A stretch of DNA of 64,000 nucleotides, taken from assembly GCF_006540085.1 (NCBI RefSeq), contig NZ_BJOG01000008.1, forward strand, positions 62,001-126,000. The letters run 5' to 3'. Below the pieces are notes generated by a model, which worked only from the letters and a program-made list of their open reading frames with translations, was not told where the DNA came from and made no database searches. The translations under genes were made by a program, and so were the position numbers. Positions 1 to 8,942 of the stretch are shown one piece after another; position 1 is the first letter of the stretch, and every line of letters starts with the position of its first letter. The stretch comes from Microbacterium oxydans. GTDB lineage: Bacteria > Actinomycetota > Actinomycetes > Actinomycetales > Microbacteriaceae.

Positions 1-278
1 TACTGGAAGCCGTAGCAGATGCCGAGAGTCGGGACACCGAGATCGAAGACCGCGGGGTCGAGCTTGGGGGCTCCCTCCTCGTACACCGACGACGGTCCGC
101 CGGAGAGGATGATCGCGACCGGGTTTTTCGCGGCGATCTCCTCTGCCGTGGCGGTGTGCGGCACGATCTCGCTGTACACACCCGCCTCACGGACGCGACG
201 GGCGATCAGCTGCGCGTACTGCGCGCCGAAGTCGACGACGAGCGCAGGACGCTGCTGGGTCTCGGACTGTTCGGTCAA
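1..278 (-). CDS. guaA: GMP synthase (glutamine-hydrolysing), N-terminal part, cut by window edge
   Basis: Last step of GMP synthesis: amination of XMP with glutamine. Only the N-terminal part of the class I glutamine amidotransferase domain is present. Visible are [18 protein letters not shown], the SGGPSSVY block and LGICYGFQ, which contains the nucleophilic cysteine, just before the window edge. The start is a TTG at 278, chosen because GGAAGG lies nine bases upstream and the product then begins [11 protein letters not shown]. The TTGA at 275-278 overlaps the stop of the upstream DUF3817 gene, so the two are translationally coupled. Confidence 0.95.
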   Translation of the reverse strand, partial: MTEQSETQQRPALVVDFGAQYAQLIARRVREAGVYSEIVPHTATAEEIAAKNPVAIILSGGPSSVYEEGAPKLDPAVFDLGVPTLGICYGFQ

Positions 279-787
279 CGGACACCTTCCGGGGCGGGGG
301 CGGAGGCCTCGGCGGCCTCCCTGGTGGCGAGATAGGTCTTGACTTCACGGGCGACGACCGCCTCCATGAAGAACGACAGCAGCGGCACGACGCCGCCGAG
401 CGCGAGGAGGATGAAGCGCGGGAAGCGCCAGCGCATCAGGCTCCACATGCGGAAGCACGCGAAGAGGTACACGACATAGAACCAGCCGTGCGCCACGAGG
501 ATGAACAGCGACAGGTTGAAGCCGTCGCCCAGAGACGTCATCTCGCAGGAGTTCGTCATGGGGGCGAACAGCGACCACCACTGGCAGTCGGGACCGGCGA
601 GCACGCCGGCGAACCAGAGGGGACCTCCGGAGCCGCCCATGAAGAGCTCGAGGTGGATCGGCGTGTACTTCAGCACCATCTCGGTCAACAGCAGGAGCAG
701 CATGACACCTGTGATGATCGACGCGATCTGGTAGAACTTCAGCGCACCGCGGATCGCCGGAAAGCTGGCGACTTTCGGTTCGGGCAT
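275..787 (-). CDS. DUF3817 integral membrane protein
   Basis: A 170-residue protein with hydrophobic segments at about residues 21-40, 90-112 and 121-143, and conserved features of the DUF3817 family ([32 protein letters not shown]). The family is found in actinobacteria, often next to guaA; its biochemical role is not known. The gene ends four bases inside guaA, so co-translation is likely. The ATG at 785-787 is the only good start. Nothing in the sequence shows a substrate. Confidence 0.85.
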   Translation of the reverse strand: MPEPKVASFPAIRGALKFYQIASIITGVMLLLLLTEMVLKYTPIHLELFMGGSGGPLWFAGVLAGPDCQWWSLFAPMTNSCEMTSLGDGFNLSLFILVAHGWFYVVYLFACFRMWSLMRWRFPRFILLALGGVVPLLSFFMEAVVAREVKTYLATREAAEASAPAPEGVR

Positions 788-905
788 GCGCCCAGTCTAG
801 CCGCCGGGAAATCGTGACGAATCCGGCAGCGGCGTCCGGGAGAGGGCGATGCATCGGTCAGGAATCGAGAAGCGGCCGGAAGGTCACGGTCGTAGCGTCG
901 TCGAC

Positions 906-1529
906 ATGAACACGACCATCGATTCCCTCACCCTCGATGTCCCGGATGTGGACGCCGCCCGCTCCTTCTACTCGCAGGCGTTCGACCTCGACGACCGCCT
1001 GCGGTTCCGCGCCGCGGATGCCCCCTCCTCCGGCTTCCGCGGCTACACGCTGTCGCTCGTCGTCTCGCAGCCCGCGAACGTGCACGTGCTCGTCGATGCG
1101 GCCGTCGCCGCGGGGGCCACCGTGATCAAGCTCGTATCGAAGTCGCTCTGGGGCCTCGGCGGCACGATTCAGGCACCCGATGGTGCCATCTGGAAGGTCG
1201 CCACCTCGGCGAAGAAGGACACCGCTCACCCGAGTCGCACGGTGGACGAGATCGTGCTGCTGCTCGGCGCGAAGGACGTGGTGGCCTCGAAGACCTTCTA
1301 CGCAGATCGCGGCATCCCGGTCGGCAAGAGCTTCGGGCGCAGCTACGTGCAGTTCGACACCGGCGGGAGTCCCATCGGACTCGGTCTGTACCGGCACGCG
1401 TCACTCGCCAAGGATGCGGGCGTTCCGGCAGAAGGCACCGGCTCGCACCGACTCACGGTCAACGGCGTGCTCGGCGCGGCCGTCGACCCCGACGGCTTCG
1501 TGTGGGCACCCGTCGCGGTGAGCGCCTAG
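906..1529 (+). CDS. two-domain VOC (glyoxalase/bleomycin-resistance-like) protein
   Basis: A 207-residue protein made of two beta-alpha-beta-beta-beta VOC units: residues 1-100 (TIDSLTLDVPDVDAARSFY) and 105-207 (VDEIVLLLGAKDVVASKTFY). VOC proteins include dioxygenases, isomerases, glyoxalase and antibiotic-binding proteins; here the substrate cannot be told. The ATG at 906 was chosen because residues from 907 on match the family; an upstream ATG at 849 would add an unconserved Arg/Gly-rich leader. The ribosome binding site is weak. The gene stands alone, convergent with hipA nine bases away. Confidence 0.8.
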   Translation: MNTTIDSLTLDVPDVDAARSFYSQAFDLDDRLRFRAADAPSSGFRGYTLSLVVSQPANVHVLVDAAVAAGATVIKLVSKSLWGLGGTIQAPDGAIWKVATSAKKDTAHPSRTVDEIVLLLGAKDVVASKTFYADRGIPVGKSFGRSYVQFDTGGSPIGLGLYRHASLAKDAGVPAEGTGSHRLTVNGVLGAAVDPDGFVWAPVAVSA

Positions 1530-1538
1530 GCGACGCGT

Positions 1539-2813
1539 TCACCACCCGTGATGGCGAGCGCGCTCCTCGACGGCCTCTACGAGCCGATCGGCGTAGTCCA
1601 GTCCGTCGTCGTCCGCTAGGAGGTCGGCGCGCGCGGCCACGAAGGCGGCGGAGACCCCGCCGCGGATTCGCTCGACGGCATCCCGTGCCGCCTGCGCCTC
1701 GACTCCGAGCGTTTTGGCCGCTTTCAACCAGTGCGTCATCCCAATGCGTGCCATCACGCGCTCGCCTCCGATGGACACCGCAGAGGGCATCGGCTGATCC
1801 CCTCGGTAGAGCGCGTTGCTTCCGAGGTCGTAGAGAGGCGCCAACCTCATCTGCGTCCCCGAATGGATGACGGAGTAATTCTTGGCATGTGCATCGGTGT
1901 TCGCCGCGGCGCAGGTGAAGACGAGCGCTTCGAACAGCTCGTTCGCCGCGCGCCGCTGCTCGGACGGGGCGAACGCCCGCACCACCCGAGCGAACTTCTC
2001 CAGCCCGGGGCCACCGTCGGATTGGTACTTGAGCGCGGGGTCGACGCTGAGTGCCTGCGCGAAATCCTCCTGATGGAGCCGGTGGAGCCGATCACCGGCT
2101 TGGACACGGTCATAGCGCTTCGCGACGAAGACGAAGTCGCCGCGGTCCGTGACCATGAGCCCGTGGTCGGCGACCCGCAACCCCAGACGACGCCCAGCTC
2201 TCATGGTCAGAAACTCGTTGACGTCGTGACGGCCACCACGCGCTGCGGGCTTCAGGATGTGGGTGGTCGGCGTCGAATCCCGCGGAACACCCCATTGGCC
2301 GTCGTCTGAACGGTACAGCGCAAGCTTCGGCTGCGCACCGGCGAGGCTCCAACGGAACTCGTCGTACCTCTCGGACCAATTCCCTGCGGAATCGACCACG
2401 GAGGCGACGAGTTCGCCGAGGTCGTCGATGTAATGCACGTCACCCGTGCGCGCCGCAGCGTCGTCGGACGCTTCGCCCGGAGGCAACAGCTGGAGCGCAC
2501 CGGCCGTATCACGTCCGACATGGCGGAGGAGACCCATCGGGTTCCGGGGACTCGTGTGATGCGCAGCAGCGATGGCCTCCAGAGTTGCGGGGTTGTCGCT
2601 CAGCAACCCCTGCAGGAACGGTCGTGCCACCCGGTTGCCGTACTCCGCACCGGCCACGAGTGGCATCGAGATCGAGAGTGGCGTCGCCACGGGCGACAGA
2701 TCGTCGTCATACGCGAAGCTGATCGCGCCATGCGCATTCTGAGTGAACAGGCCGGTGCGCTGACCATCGACGAACGCGACCAGATCGCCCTGCGCAGAGG
2801 ATGCGGCGTTCAT
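1539..2813 (-). CDS. hipA: HipA-type serine/threonine kinase toxin
   Basis: A 424-residue HipA-family kinase. The N-terminal HipA_N region (VAFVDGQRTGLFTQ, PFLQGLLSDNP) is followed by the kinase fold: SLAGAQPKLAL (ATP-binding loop), THILKP, the catalytic ANTDAHAKNYS and the DFG-like PLYDLGSN. In E. coli HipA phosphorylates glutamyl-tRNA synthetase and causes growth arrest; the target here is unknown. The ATG at 2811-2813 overlaps the hipB stop (ATGA), so antitoxin and toxin are coupled. All recognised catalytic motifs are intact, so the toxin is probably functional. Confidence 0.9.
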   Translation of the reverse strand: MNAASSAQGDLVAFVDGQRTGLFTQNAHGAISFAYDDDLSPVATPLSISMPLVAGAEYGNRVARPFLQGLLSDNPATLEAIAAAHHTSPRNPMGLLRHVGRDTAGALQLLPPGEASDDAAARTGDVHYIDDLGELVASVVDSAGNWSERYDEFRWSLAGAQPKLALYRSDDGQWGVPRDSTPTTHILKPAARGGRHDVNEFLTMRAGRRLGLRVADHGLMVTDRGDFVFVAKRYDRVQAGDRLHRLHQEDFAQALSVDPALKYQSDGGPGLEKFARVVRAFAPSEQRRAANELFEALVFTCAAANTDAHAKNYSVIHSGTQMRLAPLYDLGSNALYRGDQPMPSAVSIGGERVMARIGMTHWLKAAKTLGVEAQAARDAVERIRGGVSAAFVAARADLLADDDGLDYADRLVEAVEERARHHGW

Positions 2814-3091
2814 CTCCCGCCCTCCTCCTCGCTCCACAAGGCACTGAGATCGAACGAGGAATCGCCTTTTGCGTGCTCCTGGACGTTCAGCTGCAGTCCG
2901 AGAGACTCCACCACATGCAGAACCCGGCGAAGCGTCGGGTTGTCGAGGCGCCCAGTCTCCAGCTTCACCAACCAAGGCCTATCGACGTCCGCCCGCTCAG
3001 CAAGCTCCGTCTGACTCCAGCCTCGACGCAGACGCGCGCTTCTCAGAACGGCCCCGAGCTGTCGCGCTGAGTGGAATGGTTGACTCTCCAT
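2810..3091 (-). CDS. hipB: HipB-type antitoxin, helix-turn-helix repressor
   Basis: A 93-residue Xre/Cro-type protein. The helix-turn-helix (GWSQTELAERADVDRPWLVKLE) lies at about residues 23-45. It should bind HipA and repress the shared promoter. The ATG at 3089-3091 has a strong GGAGG site, whereas the further upstream GTG would lie inside the operator. The C-terminus overlaps hipA by four bases. Inverted repeats upstream (3108-3121 and 3158-3173) are the likely operators. Confidence 0.9.
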   Translation of the reverse strand: MESQPFHSARQLGAVLRSARLRRGWSQTELAERADVDRPWLVKLETGRLDNPTLRRVLHVVESLGLQLNVQEHAKGDSSFDLSALWSEEEGGR

Positions 3092-3107
3092 GACACCTCC
3101 ATGCTGT

Positions 3108-3121
3108 GTGTTTAAAAACAC
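3108..3121 (-). promoter_or_regulatory. hipBA operator O1 (inverted repeat)
   Basis: Perfect inverted repeat GTGTTT-AA-AAACAC, 17 bases upstream of the hipB start codon. It overlaps a possible -10 (TAGTGT on the minus strand, 3118-3123). HipB-type proteins bind such dyads; binding here is inferred. Confidence 0.6.
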
Positions 3122-3157
3122 TATCGCCTATGTGTCGTAAAAGTAACACTTGGCTTA

Positions 3158-3173
3158 GTGCGTTTGAACACAC
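3158..3173 (-). promoter_or_regulatory. hipBA operator O2 (imperfect inverted repeat)
   Basis: GTGCGTTTGAACACAC, an imperfect second copy of the GTGTTT/AAACAC dyad about 50 bases upstream of O1. A looser GTGT...ACAC pair lies between them at 3132-3149. Several spaced sites would allow cooperative binding of a HipBA complex. Confidence 0.45.
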
Positions 3174-3217
3174 TTCTCGGCCTGTGGTCTGGAACACACA
3201 ATCGGGCGAGGAGACGA

Positions 3218-3251
3218 CGAAGGCCGCCGGGATCACTCCCGACGGCCTTCG
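3218..3251 (-). terminator. terminator hairpin after the secreted nuclease gene
   Basis: Two 15-base arms that pair with one mismatch around a TCAC loop, 15 bases past the stop codon of the nuclease/nucleotidase gene. There is no clear U-tract, as is common in high-GC actinobacteria. Confidence 0.7.
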
Positions 3252-3265
3252 CCTGTGTCATCCGG

Positions 3266-6200
3266 TCAGAACCACCGGGTCAGCAGCTCCCAGAGCCAGT
3301 CGAGGATCGCACCGATGATCCCGCCTGCCCGGTTGACGGTGACCGTCGCGGTCGCCGCGTCCCCGTCCGCCTGCGATGCGGCGACGGTGTACTTGCCGGA
3401 CGGAGCGCTCTTCGGCACGGTGACCGACGTGCTGAAGGTGCCGTCTGCGCCGACCTGGACGGTGCCGACCTGCACCGGCTTGCCCTTCTTCGGACGCAGT
3501 TCGATGCTCACGGTCTCGCCGGGCACGTAGCCCTCACCGGTGACCTTGAGGTTCTTGCCCGCGGTCACCTTGGACGAGCCGAGGGCGATCGTGCCGGCGA
3601 ACGCCTCTTCGCCCGCGATCGTGAACGGCACCTGCACCGTGGTTCCGGTACCGGCGACGGCCACCGTGAGCACCTGCTCACCGAAGACACCGGACGGGAC
3701 CGTGAAGATCAGGCTGGCGCGCCCACCCTCGTCGGTGGTGTCGACGACCGCGGGGTCGACCGCACCGGCTGCGAGCTGCGTGCCACCGAGCGACAGCGTC
3801 ACCTCGCCCGGAGCCGGCTCACCGGCGCTGAACGCCAGCGAGGAGAGCGACACGGTCACCTGGTCGCCGGCGCTGTAGCCGTCGGCATCCGCCGGGCTGA
3901 CCGCCACGCCGACCGCGCGCTGGGCGTAGTCGGGGCTCGCGGTCTTGTTCGCGTCGAACCAGTCGACCATGGACTGCAGGTCGACCTTGCCGGTGTCGCG
4001 CTTACCCGTGCCCTCCTTGAAGGTGAAGAAGTTGTCTCCACCCGCCGCGAGGAACGAGTTGGCTGCGACCGTGTAGTTCGCAGCCGGGTCGAGCGCCGCA
4101 CCGTTGAGCGTGATCGAGGTGATCCGCGAACCCTGCGCCGCGGCGGGGTCGTAGGTGTAGACCAGCCCCTTCGAGACGCCGAGCTTCAGGAACGGACGAG
4201 CCGAACCGGCCGGCTGCCACTGCTCCTCGAGAACACCCTTCAGCTGCGCACCCGTGAGCGTCAGCGTCACCAGCGTGTTGGCGAACGGCTGGACCGTCGC
4301 CGCCTCGCGGTAGGTGACGTTGCCCGCCGGATCGTTCGCGCCCGCCGAGGCGTACGTGAGGTTGGCACGGATGCCACCCGGGTTCATGATTGCCACATCG
4401 GCGCCCGTGGACCACTTCTGCACGTCGGCGACGAAGTTGCCGATGGTGGACTCGCCACCGCGGTTCTCCGACCCGTTCGTCTGACGTGCGCGGTTGAAGT
4501 CGGCGGTGATGTCTCCGACCTTGATCGCACCCAGCACATCGGCCTCGGCCTTCGCCTGGTCGACGATCGCCTGCACCTCGGGCACGGCCGGGTACAGCGG
4601 CTTACCCGCAGCGGTGAGGGGCTTGATCTCGTTGGTGATCGAGATCAGGTCCTTCGTCTTCGGGTCGACCTTGATGTTCATCAGGCCCAGGTTCTCGCCG
4701 TACTGCCCCGCGGAGACGACCGGACGGCCGTCGATCACGTGGTTGTAGGCCAGGTGGGTGTGCGCCGACACGATCGCGTCCACATCGTCATCGACCCCGT
4801 AGACGATCTCGCCGAGAGGCGAGTCCGGGGTGATGCTGGACACGGCGGTGCTGGATGCGCCCTCGTGCACGAGCAGGATGACGACATCCGCCTCACCGTT
4901 GGACTCGTCGCCGTCGCGCAGGTCGTCGGCCACCGCGTTCACGGAGTCGACGATGCTGCGCACCTCGAGGTCCTTGATCCCCTCGGGCGAGACGAGCGAA
5001 TCGAGGTCTTCGGTGACCGCTCCGACGAAACCGACCCGCACCCCGTCGAGCTCCTTCACCCATGCCGGTGCGAGCGCGGGCTCGCCGGTCTCGGTGACGA
5101 ACACGTTCGAGGAGATGTACTCCCAGTCCGCGCGGTCCTGCACGCGGTCGCGGAGGTCCGCCCAACCCTGATCGAACTCGTGGTTGCCCGCCGCGCTGAC
5201 GTCGAGGCCGGCTGCGTTGAGCGCGTCGATCGTGGGGTTGTCGTCGTTGATGAACGAGGTGAACGTGGATGCGCCGATCAGGTCGCCGGCACCGGCGAAG
5301 ATCGTGTTCGGATTCGCCTCACGGAACTGCTTGACCGCACCGGCCAGCACCGCTGCACCCGCTGCGGCACCGTCGGCCTCGATGCGACCGTGGAAGTCGT
5401 TCACCGTGACGACGTCGATGCTCACCGGCGGGATCTCCGAGGAGACGCCGACGATGATCGGGTCGTGGTCGCTGGAACGGTAGGGCGTGCCCTGCTCGGT
5501 CGCGCCGAAGGCATAGCCACGGTCGCTCCACTCGGGCGAGTTGATGCCCCACACGCCGGCGCCGGTGATCGACGAGGCGAGCGACGGAGACGCGATCACG
5601 TGGTCGAGCGATCCGAGCTCGCCGTCGAACGAATACGTGTACTGACCAGATGCCTTGTCGGCGACGAGGTCGCTCCACCCGTTCGAGGTGAACACGTCGA
5701 TCGGGTCTTCCTTGCCGTAGGCGTTGAAGTCGCCGATCAGCAGCATGTCGCCGCTGCCTGTCGTCTCTTCCAGCTGTGCGGTGAAGGCGAGGATCGCGTT
5801 CGCCTGCTTCACCCGGTCGGCGTTGAAGAAGCCCTGACCGTCGGCCGGCTCCGCACCTGCCCCCTCGGGCGGCGACTTCGACTTCAGGTGGTTCGCCACC
5901 ACCGTGACCACGCGTCCGTCGATGTCGAACGCCTGAGCGATCGGTTCGCGGGCGTTGCCCCACACGGACTCATCGGTGACGGTGACGCTGTCGCCGACCC
6001 GCTTGACGGCGTCCTTCTTGTAGATGATCGCGTTGGTGATGAAGTCGGTCGTCGCCGCATCGTTCAGGGCCGCGGGCGTGGGCACGTAGCCCCACACGTC
6101 ACTCCCGGCGTCGGCGTTGAGTCCGGCGACCAGATCCTTCAGGGCCGTGTCGATCGGCTTGCCCAGCTTCACCGAGTTCTCGATCTCCATCAGCGACACG

Positions 6201-7885
6201 ATGTCCGCGTCCAGTCCGTTGATCGCCGCGACGATCTTGGACTTCTGGATCGCGAACTGCGCCGCGTTCGCGGCCCCGCGGGCGCTGGAGTTCTCGCTCT
6301 TCAGCGTCGTGAAGTAGTTGTAGACGTTGAACGACGCGACCTGCACGTCGCCGCCGACCTCCGGAGCCTGTGCGGGGCGCGGGTTCGTCGCCGTGAATCC
6401 GACCTTGAGGTCGGCGGACGAGGAGTCGTCGATCGGGACGACCGGCTGCAGGCGCCAGTCGTTGAAGCCCCACTGCAGCACGTAGCCGTTGTCGCCGAAG
6501 TCGACGGTGTCGCCGTTGCGGACCACCGTGTCCTTCGTGAAGTACGGCTGCTGTCCCGGGTGACCGCTGTTGGTGACCTGGATCGACCAGCCGTCATCCA
6601 GCAGGATGCGGTTCGCGCGGTTCGCTGCGGCGATCGCGGCGGCCTGATCACCGGGTCGCGTGGTCTCGGTGCTCTTCACCGCGAGCGCGTCGCCGGCGTT
6701 GAGCCAGAGCGCTCCAAAGTTGAACAGCTGGTGGCTCGAAGCCAGGCGATAGGTGCCTTCCGGGGCCACGTACATGTTCTCGTACTGCTCACGGTCGGTG
6801 CCCTGCACCGTGGCGGGCAGCGGGGTGACGGCGGGAACTCCGACGCCGGCGGTGACGACCGAGACGTCGGCGGCTGCCGCCGGGTTGATCTGCGTCTGGC
6901 CGAAGTACTCGCTCACCGAACCCGTCACCGAGACGAGGTCGCCGATCGCGAGGGTCGGGGTCAGCGCGTTCAAGAAGACGAACACACCGTCGGACGCACC
7001 GGGAGTCGCATCGGTCGTGCCGCCGGACCCCTGTGTCTGGATCACGATGCCCTTGTACCCGCCGGTGCGGTAGTCGGCCGTGACGACGCCCTCGACCTGC
7101 ACGGTCTGGCCGTTCAGCGGCGAGACGTCGGTGGTGCCCTGAACCTCGGCGATCGTCGCCTTCGTCGGATCGGTGCCGGGGCCGGGGCCGGGGTCGACGC
7201 CGCCCGAGTTCGTCGGCGTGATGGCGGCGGAGAGCGTGAAGTCGGCACTGTTGACGTCGGTGTCGACACCGCCGGTGCGGTTGAGCGACTTGACGTCGGT
7301 GTTGCCGGCGGGTGCGGTCGCCGCCGCACCCTCGAACGTGTTGGACGTGCCGTAGCCGAGCAGGTCGACGACGCCGTCGACGCCCACGACCGAGCCGGGA
7401 GTGAGACTCACCGCCGCCGTACCCTCGACGAGCGCGAGCGTGCCGTTGGTGCCGCTCGGGGTCAGAGCGCTGACGGCATCAGGGGTCGGAAGCTCCGCAC
7501 CGTTCGCGCCGTTGCTGTTGCCCTGCACCAGGTAGTAACCGCCGGCGGGGATCACACCGGTGAGCGGAGCGACGCCGTTGAAGGCGGCCGACCCGGTGGC
7601 GGACCGGTACTGCAGCGACATCCCGTCGAGCGTGACCGGAGCCGAGGTGGGGTTGTAGAGCTCGACGAACTTGTTCTTGAAGGCCGCGCCCGCGCTGCCG
7701 CCGGAGAGGTAGGCCTCGTTGATCACCACCCCCGTGCCCGTGGTGTCGGCTGTGGCGGGAACCGCAGCCAGCGAGCCGAGGCTCAATGCGGCGACGCAGG
7801 TCACGGCGAGAGCGCCGATGCGCCCCCGACTTCTACGGTGCGAGACGGGAGCCACGCGGTTCTCGTCATCTGGAGCGGACATCAT
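3266..7885 (-). CDS. secreted ExeM/NucH-type endonuclease fused to 5'-nucleotidase
   Basis: About 1539 residues. Order: Arg-rich signal peptide ending near VPATADTTG; lamin-tail domain (GVVINEAYLSGG...KFVELYNPTS); an OB-like ExeM segment (VQVEGVVTADYRTGGYKG); an endonuclease/exonuclease/phosphatase domain (VASFNVYNYF, LIGDFNAYGKEDP, SSDHDPIIVG); a metallophosphatase/5'-nucleotidase (VTVNDFHGRIE, GAGDLIGAST, GNHEFDQG, SAHTHLAYN, then MNPGGIRANL); and Ig-like repeats near the C-terminus. It should degrade extracellular DNA and dephosphorylate the nucleotides. There is no LPXTG motif; the tail GAILDWLWELLTRWF is hydrophobic. ATG at 7885 is preferred for its GAGGAG site; a GTG at 7915 is an alternative. 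Confidence 0.9.
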   Translation of the reverse strand: MMSAPDDENRVAPVSHRRSRGRIGALAVTCVAALSLGSLAAVPATADTTGTGVVINEAYLSGGSAGAAFKNKFVELYNPTSAPVTLDGMSLQYRSATGSAAFNGVAPLTGVIPAGGYYLVQGNSNGANGAELPTPDAVSALTPSGTNGTLALVEGTAAVSLTPGSVVGVDGVVDLLGYGTSNTFEGAAATAPAGNTDVKSLNRTGGVDTDVNSADFTLSAAITPTNSGGVDPGPGPGTDPTKATIAEVQGTTDVSPLNGQTVQVEGVVTADYRTGGYKGIVIQTQGSGGTTDATPGASDGVFVFLNALTPTLAIGDLVSVTGSVSEYFGQTQINPAAAADVSVVTAGVGVPAVTPLPATVQGTDREQYENMYVAPEGTYRLASSHQLFNFGALWLNAGDALAVKSTETTRPGDQAAAIAAANRANRILLDDGWSIQVTNSGHPGQQPYFTKDTVVRNGDTVDFGDNGYVLQWGFNDWRLQPVVPIDDSSSADLKVGFTATNPRPAQAPEVGGDVQVASFNVYNYFTTLKSENSSARGAANAAQFAIQKSKIVAAINGLDADIVSLMEIENSVKLGKPIDTALKDLVAGLNADAGSDVWGYVPTPAALNDAATTDFITNAIIYKKDAVKRVGDSVTVTDESVWGNAREPIAQAFDIDGRVVTVVANHLKSKSPPEGAGAEPADGQGFFNADRVKQANAILAFTAQLEETTGSGDMLLIGDFNAYGKEDPIDVFTSNGWSDLVADKASGQYTYSFDGELGSLDHVIASPSLASSITGAGVWGINSPEWSDRGYAFGATEQGTPYRSSDHDPIIVGVSSEIPPVSIDVVTVNDFHGRIEADGAAAGAAVLAGAVKQFREANPNTIFAGAGDLIGASTFTSFINDDNPTIDALNAAGLDVSAAGNHEFDQGWADLRDRVQDRADWEYISSNVFVTETGEPALAPAWVKELDGVRVGFVGAVTEDLDSLVSPEGIKDLEVRSIVDSVNAVADDLRDGDESNGEADVVILLVHEGASSTAVSSITPDSPLGEIVYGVDDDVDAIVSAHTHLAYNHVIDGRPVVSAGQYGENLGLMNIKVDPKTKDLISITNEIKPLTAAGKPLYPAVPEVQAIVDQAKAEADVLGAIKVGDITADFNRARQTNGSENRGGESTIGNFVADVQKWSTGADVAIMNPGGIRANLTYASAGANDPAGNVTYREAATVQPFANTLVTLTLTGAQLKGVLEEQWQPAGSARPFLKLGVSKGLVYTYDPAAAQGSRITSITLNGAALDPAANYTVAANSFLAAGGDNFFTFKEGTGKRDTGKVDLQSMVDWFDANKTASPDYAQRAVGVAVSPADADGYSAGDQVTVSLSSLAFSAGEPAPGEVTLSLGGTQLAAGAVDPAVVDTTDEGGRASLIFTVPSGVFGEQVLTVAVAGTGTTVQVPFTIAGEEAFAGTIALGSSKVTAGKNLKVTGEGYVPGETVSIELRPKKGKPVQVGTVQVGADGTFSTSVTVPKSAPSGKYTVAASQADGDAATATVTVNRAGGIIGAILDWLWELLTRWF

Positions 7886-7970
7886 CGGTGCTGTCTCCTC
7901 GGTCGGGTTCGACACTTCTCAGGGCTGTCACGGCACACAGGGGAAACTCCCAGCGTGCTCACATGGTGCG

Positions 7971-7999
7971 AGCATACGGAGCGGTCCGGACATCCTCAA
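7971..7999 (-). promoter_or_regulatory. promoter of the secreted nuclease gene
   Basis: Read on the minus strand: -35 TTGAGG (7994-7999), 17-base spacer, -10 TATGCT (7971-7976). It is the only good sigma-70-like match in the 206-base gap between this gene and the SURF1 gene, and would give a leader of about 80 bases. Confidence 0.55.
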
Positions 8000-8121
8000 C
8001 GGAGTTTTCCGATTCGTCATCGAGCGCTCACCGGATGGCCGGAAGCACCCCTGACGAAGGTCACTACCGACGCACGCGAGCACGCAATTGCGCACCGCTG
8101 GGCGCGCGGATGCGCGTCCGA

Positions 8122-8925
8122 TCAGACGACTGCGCCTTCTCCGGCCCGGTCTTCGAACTCCTCGACCTCGCGCTCCCAGGCATCCTTCGCCAGTCGGTAC
8201 CAGAGGTAGAACGCGAAACCGGCGAAGATGGCCCACTCGACGGCATAGAACACGTTGAGCCAGTTGACGGGAGAAAGCTCATCGGGCGCGGGGGACGAGA
8301 TGTCGACCAGCCCGGCCGTCGCGGTCGTCGAGGCGAGGTACGGACGGTAGACGTCGAGCTCCTCGATGTCGTGCCAGCGGCTGAGGAGCGCGGCGGGTGA
8401 CATGCGGTCCAGTCGCTGCGGGTCGGCGTGCGGAGGCACCCTGGGGCCCTCGTCCGAGATGATGCGCCCGGTGATCTCGACCTCGGAGCCGTCAGCGGCA
8501 GCCTCGAGCTCTTCGACAGCCGCCTCGGCCGACTCCGGATCCGGTGCCCAGCCGACCGCGACGGCGATCGAGGTCCGGTCGGCCACCCGCAGCTGGCCGG
8601 TGACCCAATACCCCTCGACATCGTCGTTGAAACGGCTCGCCACGACGATGAAGTCGCCGGGAACCCAGGTGCCCGCGGTCTCGACCCGCTGGCCCACGAG
8701 CGGTTCCGGCAGATACTCCCCCGGCTGGAGCACATCCTCGAGCTGCTGCACCTGCTCGGTGGCGCCAGGGGCCGGCGGATCGGTCTCGATCGCACGTTCC
8801 AGCTGCCACTGACCGAGCCAGGCGAACACCCCGGCCACCAGGAGGCAGAGCAGGAGCATGCCGATCCAGCGTCCCCTGAGCATGACCTCGCGGAGAGTCG
8901 GGGGGAAGAGTGCAGGAGTGGTCAC
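8122..8925 (-). CDS. SURF1 family protein (cytochrome c oxidase assembly)
   Basis: A 267-residue SURF1 protein. One transmembrane helix near the N-terminus (WIGMLLLCLLVAGVFAWLGQWQL, with the family's LGxWQ motif) and one near the C-terminus (VFYAVEWAIFAGFAFYLWYRLAKD) flank an extracytoplasmic domain with YWVTGQL and NWLNVFYAVEW. SURF1 helps insert haem a3 into cytochrome oxidase. The start is a GTG at 8925; an ATG 14 codons later is possible. It lies 17 bases after guaB3, so it may be co-transcribed with it. Confidence 0.85.
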   Translation of the reverse strand: MTTPALFPPTLREVMLRGRWIGMLLLCLLVAGVFAWLGQWQLERAIETDPPAPGATEQVQQLEDVLQPGEYLPEPLVGQRVETAGTWVPGDFIVVASRFNDDVEGYWVTGQLRVADRTSIAVAVGWAPDPESAEAAVEELEAAADGSEVEITGRIISDEGPRVPPHADPQRLDRMSPAALLSRWHDIEELDVYRPYLASTTATAGLVDISSPAPDELSPVNWLNVFYAVEWAIFAGFAFYLWYRLAKDAWEREVEEFEDRAGEGAVV

Positions 8926-8942
8926 GGTGACGCGCAGGACCC

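Noticed and set aside
849..905. Upstream ATG for the VOC protein
   Set aside because: It adds 19 unconserved residues and has no better ribosome binding site than the ATG at 906.
3158..8209. A 1683-codon open frame on the plus strand
   Set aside because: It runs opposite the secreted nuclease gene, is dominated by Arg, Gly, Asp and Val of the kind produced by reading a high-GC gene backwards, and has no family motif. The minus-strand product has a signal peptide and complete enzyme motifs.
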